Source: Schistocerca nitens
Lineage: Eukaryota; Arthropoda; Insecta; Orthoptera; Acrididae
Length of the DNA: 64,000 nt
Direction of reading: 5' to 3'
Assembly: GCF_023898315.1 (NCBI RefSeq)
Contig: NC_064617.1
Coordinates: 711,781,202 to 711,845,201, forward strand
Both the position numbers and the translations under genes were made by a program. The notes below the pieces were generated by a model. It ran no database searches. It saw only the letters and a list, made by a program, of their open reading frames with translations, and was not told the origin of the DNA. Of the stretch, positions 1 through 10,536 are shown in pieces. Every line of letters starts with the position of its first letter. Positions within the stretch are counted from its first letter, which is position 1.

Positions 1-157
1 TAATAAAAGTTGAATCGCCAGATTATTATTGCCTCTCTACTGAAAAGTGACGAAGTGGCAACTGTCCTAGTACGAATGACCATCACCGCCAAGGAAACAG
101 CGATAACACAGCTTAGCAATACCCTTCGCTAGAGATACAAACCAAGTCAACACAGTC

Positions 158-851
158 AACAATAATAAAACCTACCAACTGCAGACAGGGATTCCTGACC
201 GTGAATCGAGGAAAAAGGTCCTACAAAAATGCACCCGAAAGTGCATCCCTGCCACGGTAGGTGGCGCTGACGAATGAAAGTTCCTTGTGTGTTGCAGACT
301 GTGTGACTGACGCAGCGTACTATAAGCAGCAGATTCGTCCGGTATTCGTGTCAGGAACAACCCGAAATGGTGCTTGAGTACTGCCAAACAGATGGAAACG
401 GACGAGAGACAGAACCCGGTTCTCCAAATCTGGTGCACGCACAGTCCGCCACTCCCCTGCACATTCGTCTGTCTGGAAGGACTCATGATCACACAAACGC
501 CCAAAAAGAACTTGAAATGTTATGCAATGTTGTTGATGTCTGAGAGGGTACTTCTTTTGGTATAACCGTGCTGCGTCTCGACCGTTTCCATCTGCTTGGT
601 CGTACACAAACACCATCTCGGCTTGTCCCCAACATGAACATCGGACCATTCTGCTGCTTACAGTGCCCTACGTCAATCACACAGCCAGCACCATACAAGG
701 AACACAATGCACGTGGTCAGAGGAACTTTTATTTCGTCAGCGCCATCTACCGTGACAACGATGCATTTTCGAACACATGTTCATAGGACTTTTTTTCCTC
801 CATTTCCATTTAGGAGTTCTTCCCTGCAGTTTGTCGGTTTTATTAATGTTC
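158..851. repeat. Foldback element made from a DUF4817-type transposon end
   Basis: Bases about 158-432 and 565-851 are diverged inverted copies of each other (both hold a GAGGAAAAA/GTCCT block, a GGTAGRTGGCGCTGACGAA block and an ATGGTGYTTG start). Read on the minus strand from about 640, the right arm encodes MVFVYDQADGNGRDAARLY continuing to LCDHESF, the helix-turn-helix type N-terminus called DUF4817 in arthropod transposase-like proteins. The left arm on the plus strand encodes the same start (MVLEYCQTDGNGRE) and then diverges. No catalytic domain is present. The unit looks like a non-autonomous foldback formed by head-to-head joining of one transposon end. The DUF4817 name is recognised from memory of the family. 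Confidence 0.7.
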
Positions 852-3374
852 ACCTTGAATAGACTTTCGGCTGCACCAGTGATCAACATGAATGTAAAGT
901 ACTCCTAACCGATGTTCCATAGAATGACTGTTGGCTGTGACTCCAAGCTGTCGCTACTGTAATACGTAAGACGAATGTTATTGTTCCAGCAATGTACACT
1001 GACCAATATTCACTGCAATTTTACTTCTTACGCTCGACCACGAATCTGCAATGTGATAGAACTCTTGTAATATTTCTCACTGCGAAAAAACTGCAGTGCG
1101 TCAAATTGACCTGAAAGAAATCTCAAATTCTTTCTTATGTTCGTAATTAACACTTACAGCGAAGGACGATATCTTGCTTGCCTTGGTAACAGAAGACACA
1201 TCAATGCGTTCACTCTTAAAAAATGCATAAAATTTCAGTTTATGACCACTACGGTATTTAAACAAGGATTAATGTATCGTTACACATTAATTAATAATTG
1301 GAAATGAATATTAAATTAAAAAATCTAAGATACAAGAACTTTGTTTGAAAAACCTTCAGTTATATTTATACACAGAATTCTGTATTATCCTAGCAGTGTC
1401 GATTCATTTTACTTCTCCTTATACATTATAGTTTTTGAATGTCCATGAGAGGCCGAGAAACATCTACAGTTAAGAAACGCTTCCAATTACATATTATTTC
1501 ACTTATTAAAAACTATCATTTTAATACACGTTCCACGACTGGTAGATTGCTCTGTGAAGAGCTTAAAATCAATATTTGCACTGTCACAGGTGCTGCCTCC
1601 TCTTGACGGTATCCACAATATCTTTTTATTAATTTGTTTCCTGATATTATACTGCGCTCTTCCAACGACTGCCAAAAGCTTCACTCAGCATCGTGTGCAT
1701 GTGTAGTTATCTACGAATAAAGAAAAAAAGAAAATTTCAGTTGATTTCTCGCTATATCTCTTTCTCTTATCTAACCTAATTTTACAGTTCTGATCATGGC
1801 TGTCTTTCAGCAACCGTATATAAGTTTCAACAGTGAAATAACACAGCCAATCGGTTGGAAATAATTTTTTAATACAATGACCTAGGTTTAGACACCTCTA
1901 AGGATGTCTCCATCCCAATGAAATTTTAAGAACCGTGAAGTTACGTTACGAGAAGGCAATAGTCAAAGTTTCGAGCAGACATGTTCACGTCAATAATTAA
2001 AAATGTTCCAGTCCTTGGTATTTATGTCTTGCAATGAACATCAGCCTCATCATTCTGATAAGGGCATCCTTCAAGGTGTCGAAAATTAGGTCAATGTATT
2101 AAAAAAATTATTTGATACCGGTTCTCTGTGTTGTTTCGCCGTTGTACGCTAATGTTATTTCTTTTCTACTTTAAGATCTTATTTCGAAGACATAGATTCG
2201 CAAATCATTCGCATTCGTGACGTAATACGCAGGAGTGAAGAAAAAAGTACGTTATGGCTTCTTATAAAATTTATTATACTATCTCAGTACAAAACACGCC
2301 CTGACAATATCCTTCATGCCAAAAACAAGACTGAAGTTCGCAAGACAATAAACGAAGTAGAAAGAACGGACACACAAACTTCCTGTACTTCAGCATATAA
2401 AGTGACTTTTTTTTATAACATGAATATTTACATATGTGTTTGGAGGGAGGGAGGGAGAGAGAGAGAGAGAGAGAGATATTGATTTTTGATTGAGATTTTT
2501 ACTTTAAGTCTTAACTGGTACCTGAATTTTGGTTGCTGCCTCCTTGAATGATCAGCTTCTGCACCGGTTGGTGACGTCATACAATTTAGAGGAAGTTATT
2601 GTTCTTTAAGGTTTAAAATACGACTCTGTTAGTTACTTGGCCGTATTTCGGATAGCTTTGAGCCCAAGTTTTCGTAACTTTTCATACCTAAAGGACCACT
2701 GTTGTAAGTAAATAAGATCAAACAGCTATCTGCTTTTGGTGAGAAAAGGAGATTGCTTGGCACACAAACTTCCTTCAGACTACACGTCCTACTACATGAA
2801 AATTGGTCAGTGGAGTTCAGCACCATACTATTGTACAAGAACATAATCCAATTACTGTAATTAAGAAATTATGAGAGGTTGTTACTTATTGAATGAAAAC
2901 TATAGCGAATGCATTTCTTTTCCTGTATTTTAGTGAACTTTGTACACTTACAATTCTGTCGATTGATAGACGGCGACGACAATGAAGTTCATCTCCTTTT
3001 CCAAAAACAAGATATTTCTGTTCTTCACTTCAACAAAATTTGTATACATAAATGTTTGGCAGCACTTACACATACTTTACTCGGTTTTATAACTAAAATA
3101 TCAATTTTCATTAAATGTAACAATACGTTCTGAGCGACGGCCTAGCAACACGTCCTCTTTCCACAAGATACAGATTAATAGTTTTCTTTTTTTTAATAAA
3201 TCAATTGTCTTTTTTTAGAGTCCAAAGATTCACAACTACTGTCGTTGCGGGATTTGCGCGCTAAAGAGTTTGTTGCTGTCCAGGTGCGCTTCACTTCACT
3301 ACAAGTAATTTCTGAATCAAATTTACATTTACGGTATTTACATACATTACTGAGCTTCTCAGAATAAAATCGGA
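852..3374. other. No gene recognised; AT-rich intergenic DNA
   Basis: Only short open frames without recognisable domains occur here. The one simple repeat is listed separately. I see no transposon ends or RNA genes. Confidence 0.5.
2442..2476 (+). repeat. GGGA/GA purine microsatellite
   Basis: About 35 bases of GGGA units passing into pure GA dinucleotides. Simple sequence repeat, no other role visible. Confidence 0.9.
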
Positions 3375-3382
3375 CACAAATT

Positions 3383-4119
3383 GTTGTTTTTGTTGTGGTC
3401 TTCAGTCCTGAGACTGGTTTGATGCAGCTCTCCTTGCTACTCTATCCTGTGCAAGCTTCTTCATCTCCCAGTACCTAATGCAGCCTACATCTTTCTGAAT
3501 CTGCTTAGTGTATACATCTCTTGGTCTCCCTCTTCGATTTTTACCCTTCACGCTGCCCTCCAATACCAAATTGGTGGTCCTTGATGCCTCAGAATATGCC
3601 CTACCAACCGATCCCTTCTTCTAGTCAAGTTGTGCCACAAGCTCCTCTCCTCCCCAATTCTATGCAATACCTCCTCATTAGTTATATGATCCACACATCT
3701 AATCTTCAGCAATCTTCTGTAGCACCACATTTCTAAAGATTCTATTCTCTTCTTGTCTAAAGCATTTATCGTCCACGTTTCACTTCCATACATGGCTATA
3801 CTCCATACAAATACTTCCAGAAACGACTTCCTGACTTATAATCTATACTCGATGTTAACAAATTTTTCTTCTTCAGAAACGTTTTCCTTACCATTGCCAG
3901 TCTACATTTTATATCCTCTCTACTTCGACCATCATCAGTTATTTTGCTCCCCAAATAGCAAAACTCCTTTACTACTTTAAGTGTCTCATTTCCTAATCTA
4001 ATTCCCTCAGCATCACCCGACTTAATTCGACTGCATTTCATTATCCTCGTTTTGCTTTTGTTGATGTTCATCTTATACCCTCCTTTCAAGACACTGTCCA
4101 TTCCGTTCAACTGCTCTTC
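3383..4119 (-). mobile_element. RTE/BovB-like LINE, family 1, 5'-truncated 3' fragment
   Basis: Same 3' end as the longer copy at 52798-55490 (the GTTGTGGTCTTCAGTCCTGAG block), lying on the minus strand. It keeps only the C-terminal part of the reverse transcriptase ORF, in two frames: 4122 down to about 3796 (NGMDSVLKGGYKMNINKSKT, FCYLGSKITDDGRSREDIK) and 3793 down to 3548 (MYGSETWTINALDKKRIES). A frameshift near 3790-3840 breaks it, so it is dead. The insertion is bounded by an 8-bp direct duplication CACAAATT at 3375-3382 and 4120-4127, as expected for target-primed reverse transcription with 5' truncation. Confidence 0.9.
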
Positions 4120-4248
4120 CACAAATTAGCTAAAAAAAAGGAGGCGGTGAGGCTCACATAATATTACAAGGATTTATCACAGGATGCAATCAATGACACT
4201 TCACAATAACACGAGAAAATTTCATTAGGGTTTTTTTTCCTTCTTTTT

Positions 4249-6132
4249 TTTTTTCTTTCGTCAGTCTACTGACTGGTTTGATGCGGCCCACCACGAATTC
4301 CTTTCCTGTGCTAACCTCTTCATCTCAGAGTAGCACTTACAACCTACGTCCTCAATTATTATGCTTGATGTATTCCAATCTCTGTCTTCCTCTACAGTTT
4401 TTGCCCTCTACAGCTCCCTCTAGTACCATGGAAGTCATTCCCTCATGTCTTAGCAGATGTCCTATCGTCCTGTCCCTTCTCCTTATCAGTGTTTTCCACA
4501 TATTCCTTTCCTCTCCGATTCTGCGTAGAACCTCCTCATTCCTTACCTTATCAGTCCACCTACTTTTCAACATTCGTCTATAGCACCACATCTCAAATGC
4601 TTCGATTCTCATCTGTTCCGGTTTTCCCACAGTCCATGTTTCACTACCATACAATGCTGTACTCCAGACGTACATCCTCAGAAATTTCTTCCTCAAATTA
4701 AGGCCGGTATTTGATATTAGTAGACTTCTCTTGGCCAGAAATGCCTTTTTTGCCATAGCGAGTCTGCTTTTGATGTCCTCCTTGCTCCGTCCGTCATTGG
4801 TTATTTTACTGCTTAGGTAGCAGAATTCCTTAACTTCATTGACTTCGTGACCATCAATCCTGATGTTAAGTTTCTCGCTGTTCTCATTTCTACTACTTCT
4901 CATTACCTTCGTCTTTCTCCGATTTACTCTCAAACCATACTGTGTACTCATTAGACTGTTCATTCCGTTCAGCAGATCATTTAACTCTTCTTCACTTTCA
5001 CTCAGGATAGCAATGTCACAGCGAATCGTATCATTGATATCGTTTCACCTTGTATTTTAATTCCACTCCTGAACCTTTCTTTTATTTCCATCATTGCTTC
5101 TTCGATGTACAGATTGAAGAGCAGGGGCGAAAGGCTACAGCCTTGTCTTACACCCTTTTTAATACGAGCACTTCGTTCTTGATCGTCCACTCTTATTATT
5201 CCCTCTTGGTTGTTGTACATATTGTATATGACCCGTCTCTCCCTATAGCTTACCCCTACTTTTTTCAGAATCTCGAACAGCTTGCACCATTTTATATTTT
5301 CGAACGCTTTTTCCAGGTCGACAAATCCTATGAAAGTGTCTTGATTTTTCTTTAGCCTTGCTTCCATTATTAGCCGTAACGTCAGAATTGCCTCTCTCGT
5401 CCCTTTACTTTTCCTAAAGCCAAACTGATCGTCACCTAGCGCATTCTCAATTTTCTTTTCCATTCTTCTGTATATTATTCTTGTAAGCAGCTTCGATGCA
5501 TGAGCTGTTAAGCTGATTGTGCAATAATTCTCGCACTTGTCAGCTCTTGCCGTCTTCGGAATTGTGTGGATGATGCTTTTCCGAAAGTCAGATGGTATGT
5601 CGCCAGACTCATATATTCTACACACCAACGCGAATAGTCGTTTTGTTGCCACTTCCCCCAATGATTTTAGAAATTCTGATGGAATGTTATCTATCCCTTG
5701 TGCCTTATTTGACCGTAAGTCCTCCAAAGCTCTTTTAAATTCCAATACTGGATCCCCTATCTCTTCTAAATCGACTCCTGTTTCTTCTTCTATCACATCA
5801 GACAAATCTTCACCCTCATAGAGGCTTTCAATGTATTCTTTCCACCTATCTGCTCTTTCCTCTGCATTTAACAGTGGAATTCCCGTTGCACTCTTAATGT
5901 TACCACTTGCTTTAAATGTCACCAAAGGTTGTTTTGACTTTCCTGTATGCTGAGTCTGTCCTTCCGACGATCATATCTTTTTCGATGTCTTCACATTTTT
6001 CCTGCAGCCATTTCTTCTTAGCTTCCCTGCACTTCCTATTTATTTCATTCCTCAGCGACTTGTATTTCTGTATTTCTGATTTTCCCGGAACATGTTTGTA
6101 CTTCCTCCTTTCATCAATCAACTGAAGTATTA
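4249..6132 (-). mobile_element. RTE/BovB-like LINE, family 2, 5'-truncated copy
   Basis: The minus-strand 3' end is marked by CAGTCTACTGACTGG next to a T-rich tract at 4240-4258. The 5' end stops at about 6132, inside the linker between endonuclease and RT, judged against the longer copy at 43921-47147. The RT domain is largely open from 5925 to 5002 (RAQGIDNIPSEFLK-like region, SLSPLLFNLYIEEAMMEIK) and continues in another frame from 4963 to 4352 (KVMRSSRNEN, FCYLSSKITNDGRSKEDIK, ALYGSETWTVG). The frame shifts at the catalytic region near 5000, where SMIRFAVTLLS replaces the expected FADD motif, so this copy cannot encode an active RT. Confidence 0.9.
4352..6121 (-). pseudogene. Broken RTE reverse transcriptase ORF
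   Basis: Three minus-strand frames make one decayed polyprotein: 6121-5912 (linker, LIDERRKYKHVPGKSEIQKYKSLRNEINRKCREAKKKW), 5925-5002 (RT fingers and palm) and 4963-4352 (post-RT region ending in RRDRTIGHLLRHEGMTSMVLEGAVEGK). Frameshifts sit near 5915 and 4990. The second destroys the aspartate pair of the RT active site. The RTE family normally makes one EN-RT protein that nicks target DNA and primes cDNA on it. Here only RT remains. I infer a dead LINE remnant of moderate age. Confidence 0.85.
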
Positions 6133-6571
6133 GTCTTATACACGATTTATACTACGGTAGTACTGGTATCCGGAGGAAATATTTCCGAGTCTGTCAGCTG
6201 TAGTCGAGAACTGCTGACAAAGTCGCGCTTCGTAAGAGCAGGACAAGACGAGGAATTCGGCAGAATCCTACGGAGCAGAGCGATGCCGAACCGTGTCTTA
6301 ATCCGATTCCAGCGGCAGCGGCATTGAGAAGCGATGGATTAACGTTGCCGGTGATGAGGTAATTGAGGTGGCTGCTCGAATAGAGCTGGCTTCTAGCTGC
6401 CCTGCGGACACTTGCGTTCTCGACTCTGCAGATCGCAGCCGGCAGACTAGTGCAGCTGGCTCTATATTGCCGCAGTTACCGCCGCTTGTGGCGGAGGCAC
6501 TAAATCATCGTTGTCCACGGTCTCTGTCGTCGATGTGTTTTCGCCCATCGGTGGCAATAATATGCGAAGAA
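6133..6571. other. No gene recognised; GC-richer segment
   Basis: More GC-rich than its flanks, with a 118-codon plus-strand open frame (6368-6724) that has no family signature and runs into the next foldback repeat. I would not call it a gene. Confidence 0.4.
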
Positions 6572-6862
6572 ATGAAGAACACACTTCGTACACCGCGATC
6601 GCAGTGTAGACACATTTATTGTTCCACGATGATCGGTTTCAATAGTCTTATCCTGTCATCATCTGATCTTATGGAACTTGCTATAAAACTGCCATGTTAC
6701 ACGACATGTGAAATCAAAGCATAAAAGGCACTCCACACGTATACGTCTGTTAAGTTCGATGAGATCAGATTATGGCAGCGTAAGACTGTTGAAACCGGTT
6801 ATCTTGAAAGAACAGAAGCGTCTACACTGCGATCACGGCTTAAGAAGTGTATTCTTCACTTC
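6572..6862. repeat. Short foldback (MITE-like) repeat
   Basis: Arms at about 6572-6680 and 6750-6862 are inverted copies. Both contain CGATCGCAGTGTAGAC or its complement, an ACCGGTTTCAA/GATCGGTTTCAA block and an ATCTGATCT block, around a roughly 70-bp centre. No coding capacity. Probably a miniature inverted-repeat element. Confidence 0.7.
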
Positions 6863-7402
6863 CAACCTTACACATCGCCCCACGGCACAACTTGTGTACC
6901 TTACAAATACATTAGAGAACTCATCAATGACTGTATTTCAATTAGCATGTTTAGATAAGTATTACCAAAATAATCATAAGATAGTAAAAGCGTTGACAGA
7001 TGAATGAACAGCTAAATATTTTCCTTTAACTATATTTTCAGACAGATTTTGGAAACCCGTATCTCCATTATCACTGTGTACAAAGAAAGGAAAAGCTGTT
7101 ACGTCCGTAACAACAGGTAAAAATGTACATTTTTGAACAATTTCCTTATACATTGAAAGAAGCATATGTGTAATGACATGCAAAGTCCTAACGTCATGAT
7201 GTTACACTTCGTGAAGCTAATGAAACTAGAGCATCCGGAGTTTTAATGTTGTGCCTGAGTTGTCCTCTTTTCTGGGTCTGCAAACTTATGAATGATCCGG
7301 TGAGATTGTTGTGAGTTTGAAAGACCGTTTAAAGAATATATTCTTATGCTATATATCTAGAAAGTGCCAATCGTTTAATTATACTCAAAATAATCTTCTT
7401 TC
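6863..7402. other. No gene recognised
   Basis: AT-rich DNA with short open frames only. I see nothing else in it. Confidence 0.5.
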
Positions 7403-7583
7403 AATTTAAAGAATTTACTAATTTCTCCCATCCACGATCATCCCGATTGTTGCAAAAAAAAAAAAAAAAAAAAAAAATCCGTTGCTTCCTTTCATAAATG
7501 ACAGATATATCGGCCAGCATTGCACAGAGCTGTGCCGGAAAAATTTATTGTAAGAGCAGATATATCCGGCGACTTCATTGAAT
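7403..7583 (+). repeat. Partial third copy of the arm of the neighbouring foldback
   Basis: This stretch (TTAAAGAATTTACTAATT, poly-A, GCCAGCATTGCACAGAGC, ending at CGACTTCATTGA) matches 8343-8508 in direct orientation and 7890-8060 in inverted orientation. It sits outside the symmetric foldback and joins it directly, which points to a partial duplication. The poly-A run of about 23 bases (7446-7467) is a T run in the inverted copy. Confidence 0.75.
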
Positions 7584-8754
7584 CTAAGCTCAAAATTCAT
7601 TCACATTTAGCGTAACCTCACAACAGAAAAATTCCTAAACCTCTCAACAATAAAAAATTATAATTATGTTCACATTCAGTGTAACGTCCCAATAAAAAAA
7701 TAAATTCAGTAACCTGGTAATAATATAATGTAAATAACCTCACAATTAAATTGTCACTCACTTATGACTTTTCAGTAATTCACTGTGAATTTAACCTGGT
7801 AAATTTTGGACGACAGCAGTGCTGCGTCATGGCCCTGAAAGATCATTCTGAATAAAAAAGGAAAAATTCTTACCTCAATGAAGTCGCTGGATATATCTGC
7901 TCTTACAATAAATTTTTCCGGCACAGCTCTGTGCAATGCTGGCCGATATATCTGTCATTCACGAAAGGAAGCAACTGATTTTTTTTTTTTTTGCAACAAT
8001 CGGTATGATCATGGATGGGAGAAATTAGTAAATTCTTTAAATTGAAATGAATGGTTGTTAAAAGTTTCTTTTTATGAGGAAGATTATTATTACGAGAGTT
8101 TTGAAACATTTACATGGGACTTGAGATAAGATTACTGCATAACCGCGAGGCTGCGTTTTACCTTATACAATAATACTCCGGCTCCGGCATCGCTGCACCG
8201 CGACCGGGCCAGCCAACACGATACACCAGACCAGACCAGAGCAGACTCCAGACTAGCAACAACTTACTGCTACAGCTACACAGTTCCTACTGTGTTTTAA
8301 AAATCTCGTAATAATAATCTTCCTCATAAAAAGTAACTTTTAACAACCATTCATTTCAATTTAAAGAATTTACTAATTCCTCCCATCCATGATCATCCCG
8401 ATTGTTGCAAAAAAACAAAAAAATCAGTTGCTTCCTTTCGTAAATGACAGATATATCGGCCAGCATTGCACAGAGCTGTGCCGGAAAAATTTATTGTAAG
8501 AGCAGATATACACTCCTGGAAATGGAAAAAAGAACACATTGACACCGGTGTGTCAGACCCACCATACTTGCTCCGGACACTGCGAGAGGGCTGTACAAGC
8601 AATGATCACACGCACGGCACAGCGGACACACCAGGAACCGCGGTGTTGGCCGTCGAATGGCGCTAGCTGCGCAGCATTTGTGCACCGCCGCCGTCAGTGT
8701 CAGCCAGTTTGCCGTGGCATACGGAGCTCCATCGCAGTCTTTAACACTGGTAGC

Positions 8755-9777
8755 ATGCCCAGACAGCGTGGACGTGAACCGTATGTGCAGTTGACGGACT
8801 TTGAGCGAGGGCGTATAGTGGGCATGCGGGAGGCCGGGTGGACGTACCGCCGAATTGCTCAACACGTGGGGCGTGAGGTCTCCACAGTACATCGATGTTA
8901 TCGCCAGTGGTCGGCGGAAGGTGCACGTGCCCGTCGACCTGGGACCGGACCGCAGCGACGCACGGATGCACGCCAAGACCGTAGGATCCTACGCAGTGCC
9001 GTAGGGGACCGCACCGCCACTTCCCAGCAAATTAGGGACACTGTTGCTCCTGGGGTATCGGCGAGGACCATTCGCAACCGTCTCCATGAAGCTGGGCTCC
9101 GGTCCCGCACACCGTTAGGCCGTCTTCCGCTCACGCCCCAACATCGTGCAGCCCGCCTCCAGTGGTGTCGCGACAGGCGTGAATGGAGGGACGAATGGAG
9201 ACGTGTCGTCTTCAGCGATGAGAGTCGCTTCTGCCTTGGTGCCAATGATGGTCGTATGCGTGTTTGGCGCCGTGCAGGTGAGCGTCACAATCAGGACTGC
9301 ATACGACCGAGGCACACAGGGCCAACACCCGGCATCATGGTGTGGGGAGCGATCTCCTACACTGGCCGTACACCACTGGTGATCGTCGAGGGGACACTGA
9401 ATAGTGCACGGTACATCCAAACCGTCATCGAACCCATCGTTCTACCATTCCTAGACCGGCAAGGGAACTTGCTGTTCCAACAGGACAATGCACGTCCGCA
9501 TGTATCCCGTGCCACCCAACGTGCTATAGAAGGTGTAAGTCAACTACCCTGGCCAGCAAGATCTCCGGATCTGTCCCCCATTGAGCATGTTTGGGACTGG
9601 ATGAAGCGTCGTCTCACGCGGTCTGCACGTCCAGCACGAACGCTGGTCCAACTGAGGCGCCAGGTGGAAATGGCATGGCAAGCCGTTCCACAGGACTACA
9701 TCCAGCATCTCTACGATCGTCTCCATGGGAGAATAGCAGCCTGCATTGCTGCGAAAGGTGGATATACACTGTACTAG
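8755..9777 (+). CDS. Tc1-family transposase, intact (340 aa)
   Basis: Cut-and-paste transposase that binds the element's inverted termini and moves it into TA sites. The frame opens at 8539, but I choose the ATG at 8755 (MPRQRGREPYVQLTDFERG) because it gives 340 residues, the usual family length, and starts just before the helix-turn-helix region (residues ~10-55, GWTYRRIAQHVGREVSTVHR). A second HTH region follows (SQQIRDTV, SARTIRNRLHEAG). The DDE catalytic domain has D155 (VVFSDESRF), D244 (QQDNARPHVSR) and E277 (SPDLSPIEHVWD). The second D and the E are separated by 32 residues, against 34 in classic Tc1. No stop or frameshift is present, so it may be active. It differs from copies 2 and 3 at about nine residues each. 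Confidence 0.95.
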   Translation: MPRQRGREPYVQLTDFERGRIVGMREAGWTYRRIAQHVGREVSTVHRCYRQWSAEGARARRPGTGPQRRTDARQDRRILRSAVGDRTATSQQIRDTVAPGVSARTIRNRLHEAGLRSRTPLGRLPLTPQHRAARLQWCRDRREWRDEWRRVVFSDESRFCLGANDGRMRVWRRAGERHNQDCIRPRHTGPTPGIMVWGAISYTGRTPLVIVEGTLNSARYIQTVIEPIVLPFLDRQGNLLFQQDNARPHVSRATQRAIEGVSQLPWPARSPDLSPIEHVWDWMKRRLTRSARPARTLVQLRRQVEMAWQAVPQDYIQHLYDRLHGRIAACIAAKGGYTLY

Positions 9778-9869
9778 TGCCGACATTGTGCATGCTCCGT
9801 TGCCTGTGTCTATGTGCCTGTGGTTCTGTCAGTGTGATCATGTGATGTATCTGACCCCAGGAATGTGTC

Positions 9870-9875
9870 AATAAA
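9870..9875 (+). terminator. AATAAA polyadenylation signal of Tc1-like copy 1
   Basis: AATAAA lies 93 bases after the transposase stop and inside the element. It is conserved in all three copies (also 16362-16367 and 61333-61338). Confidence 0.6.
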
Positions 9876-10199
9876 GTTTCCCCTTCCTGGGACAATGAAT
9901 TCACGGTGTTCTTATTTCAATTTCCAGGAGTGTATATGCGTTATCCGGCGACTTCATTGAGGTAAGAATTTTTCCTTTTTTATTCAGAATGATCTTTCAG
10001 GGCCATGACGCAGCACTGCTGTCGTCCAAAATTTACCAGGTTAAATTCACAGTGAATTATTGAAAAGTCATAAGTGAGTGACAATTTAATTGTGAGGTTA
10101 GTTACATTGTATTATTACCAGGTTATTGAATTTATTTTTTTTTATTGGGACCTTACACTGAATGTGAACGACATAATTATAGTTTTTTATTGTTAAGAG

Positions 10200-10440
10200 G
10201 TTTAGGAATTTTTCTGTTGTGAGGTTACGCTAAATGTGAATGAATTTTGAGCTTAGATTAAATCAGAAAGAATTTTGTGTGGAGGTTAATGTGAAAAGAA
10301 TTTTGTAGGGAGGTTACAAAGGAATAACGTATTTTGTTTTGAGGTTACAAATGAGAAAGAATTTTGTTTTGAGGTTACACTAAATTAGAATCATATTCAT
10401 ATTATTTATTTTATTTTGTGGGGAGGTTACAACAATCAAA
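10200..10440 (+). repeat. Degenerate tandem GAGGTTAC repeat
   Basis: GAGGTTAC or GGGAGGTTACA recurs about every 35-50 bases together with GAATTTTG motifs, beginning inside the foldback arm and continuing to 10440. This looks like a degraded tandem array next to the foldback. Confidence 0.6.
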
Positions 10441-10536
10441 AATATTTTGGAGAAAACAAAAACGATAAATTATCTGTCAGAATTTTCTCATATTGAGAAC
10501 CTAGGAGCGATCTGTATTTTACTTCGGAAAAAAAGT

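Larger units (their letters stand above)
8511..9932 (+). mobile_element. Intact Tc1-like DNA transposon, copy 1 (1422 bp)
   Basis: Inverted termini start CACTCCTGGAAATGG; the first and last 27 bases match as inverted repeats with two mismatches. TA dinucleotides flank it at 8509-8510 and 9933-9934, the usual Tc1/mariner target duplication. It carries one complete transposase ORF and an AATAAA signal. Length, termini and TA flanks are identical in the copies at 15003-16424 and 59974-61395. It sits inside the right arm of an older foldback repeat. Confidence 0.95.
7584..10262. repeat. Large foldback element with ~535-bp arms, split by a Tc1-like insertion
   Basis: The left arm (7584-8106, extended by the partial copy before it) is the inverted counterpart of the right arm (8298-8508 plus 9935-10262). 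The central loop at 8107-8297 is unique. Shared blocks include CCAGCATTGCACAGAGC, CGACTTCATTGA, GGCCATGACGCAGCACTGC and GAGCTTAGAT. The right arm is interrupted by the Tc1-like element at 8511-9932. Removing that element restores arm continuity, so the foldback is older. No transposase is encoded. Confidence 0.85.

Noticed and set aside
8539-8754. N-terminal extension of the Tc1-like transposase (72 codons)
   Set aside because: Open frame, but it overlaps the 5' terminal region of the element and adds no known domain. The ATG at 8755 gives the usual family length.
8491-8976. 161-codon minus-strand frame over Tc1-like copy 1 (repeated at 14947-15468 and 59858-60439)
   Set aside because: It is the antisense shadow of the transposase gene and recurs only because the element recurs. 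No domain, and it ends outside the element at different places.
10200-10440. CRISPR-like array
   Set aside because: The repeated GAGGTTAC unit is short and degenerate with irregular spacing, and the context is eukaryotic repeats.
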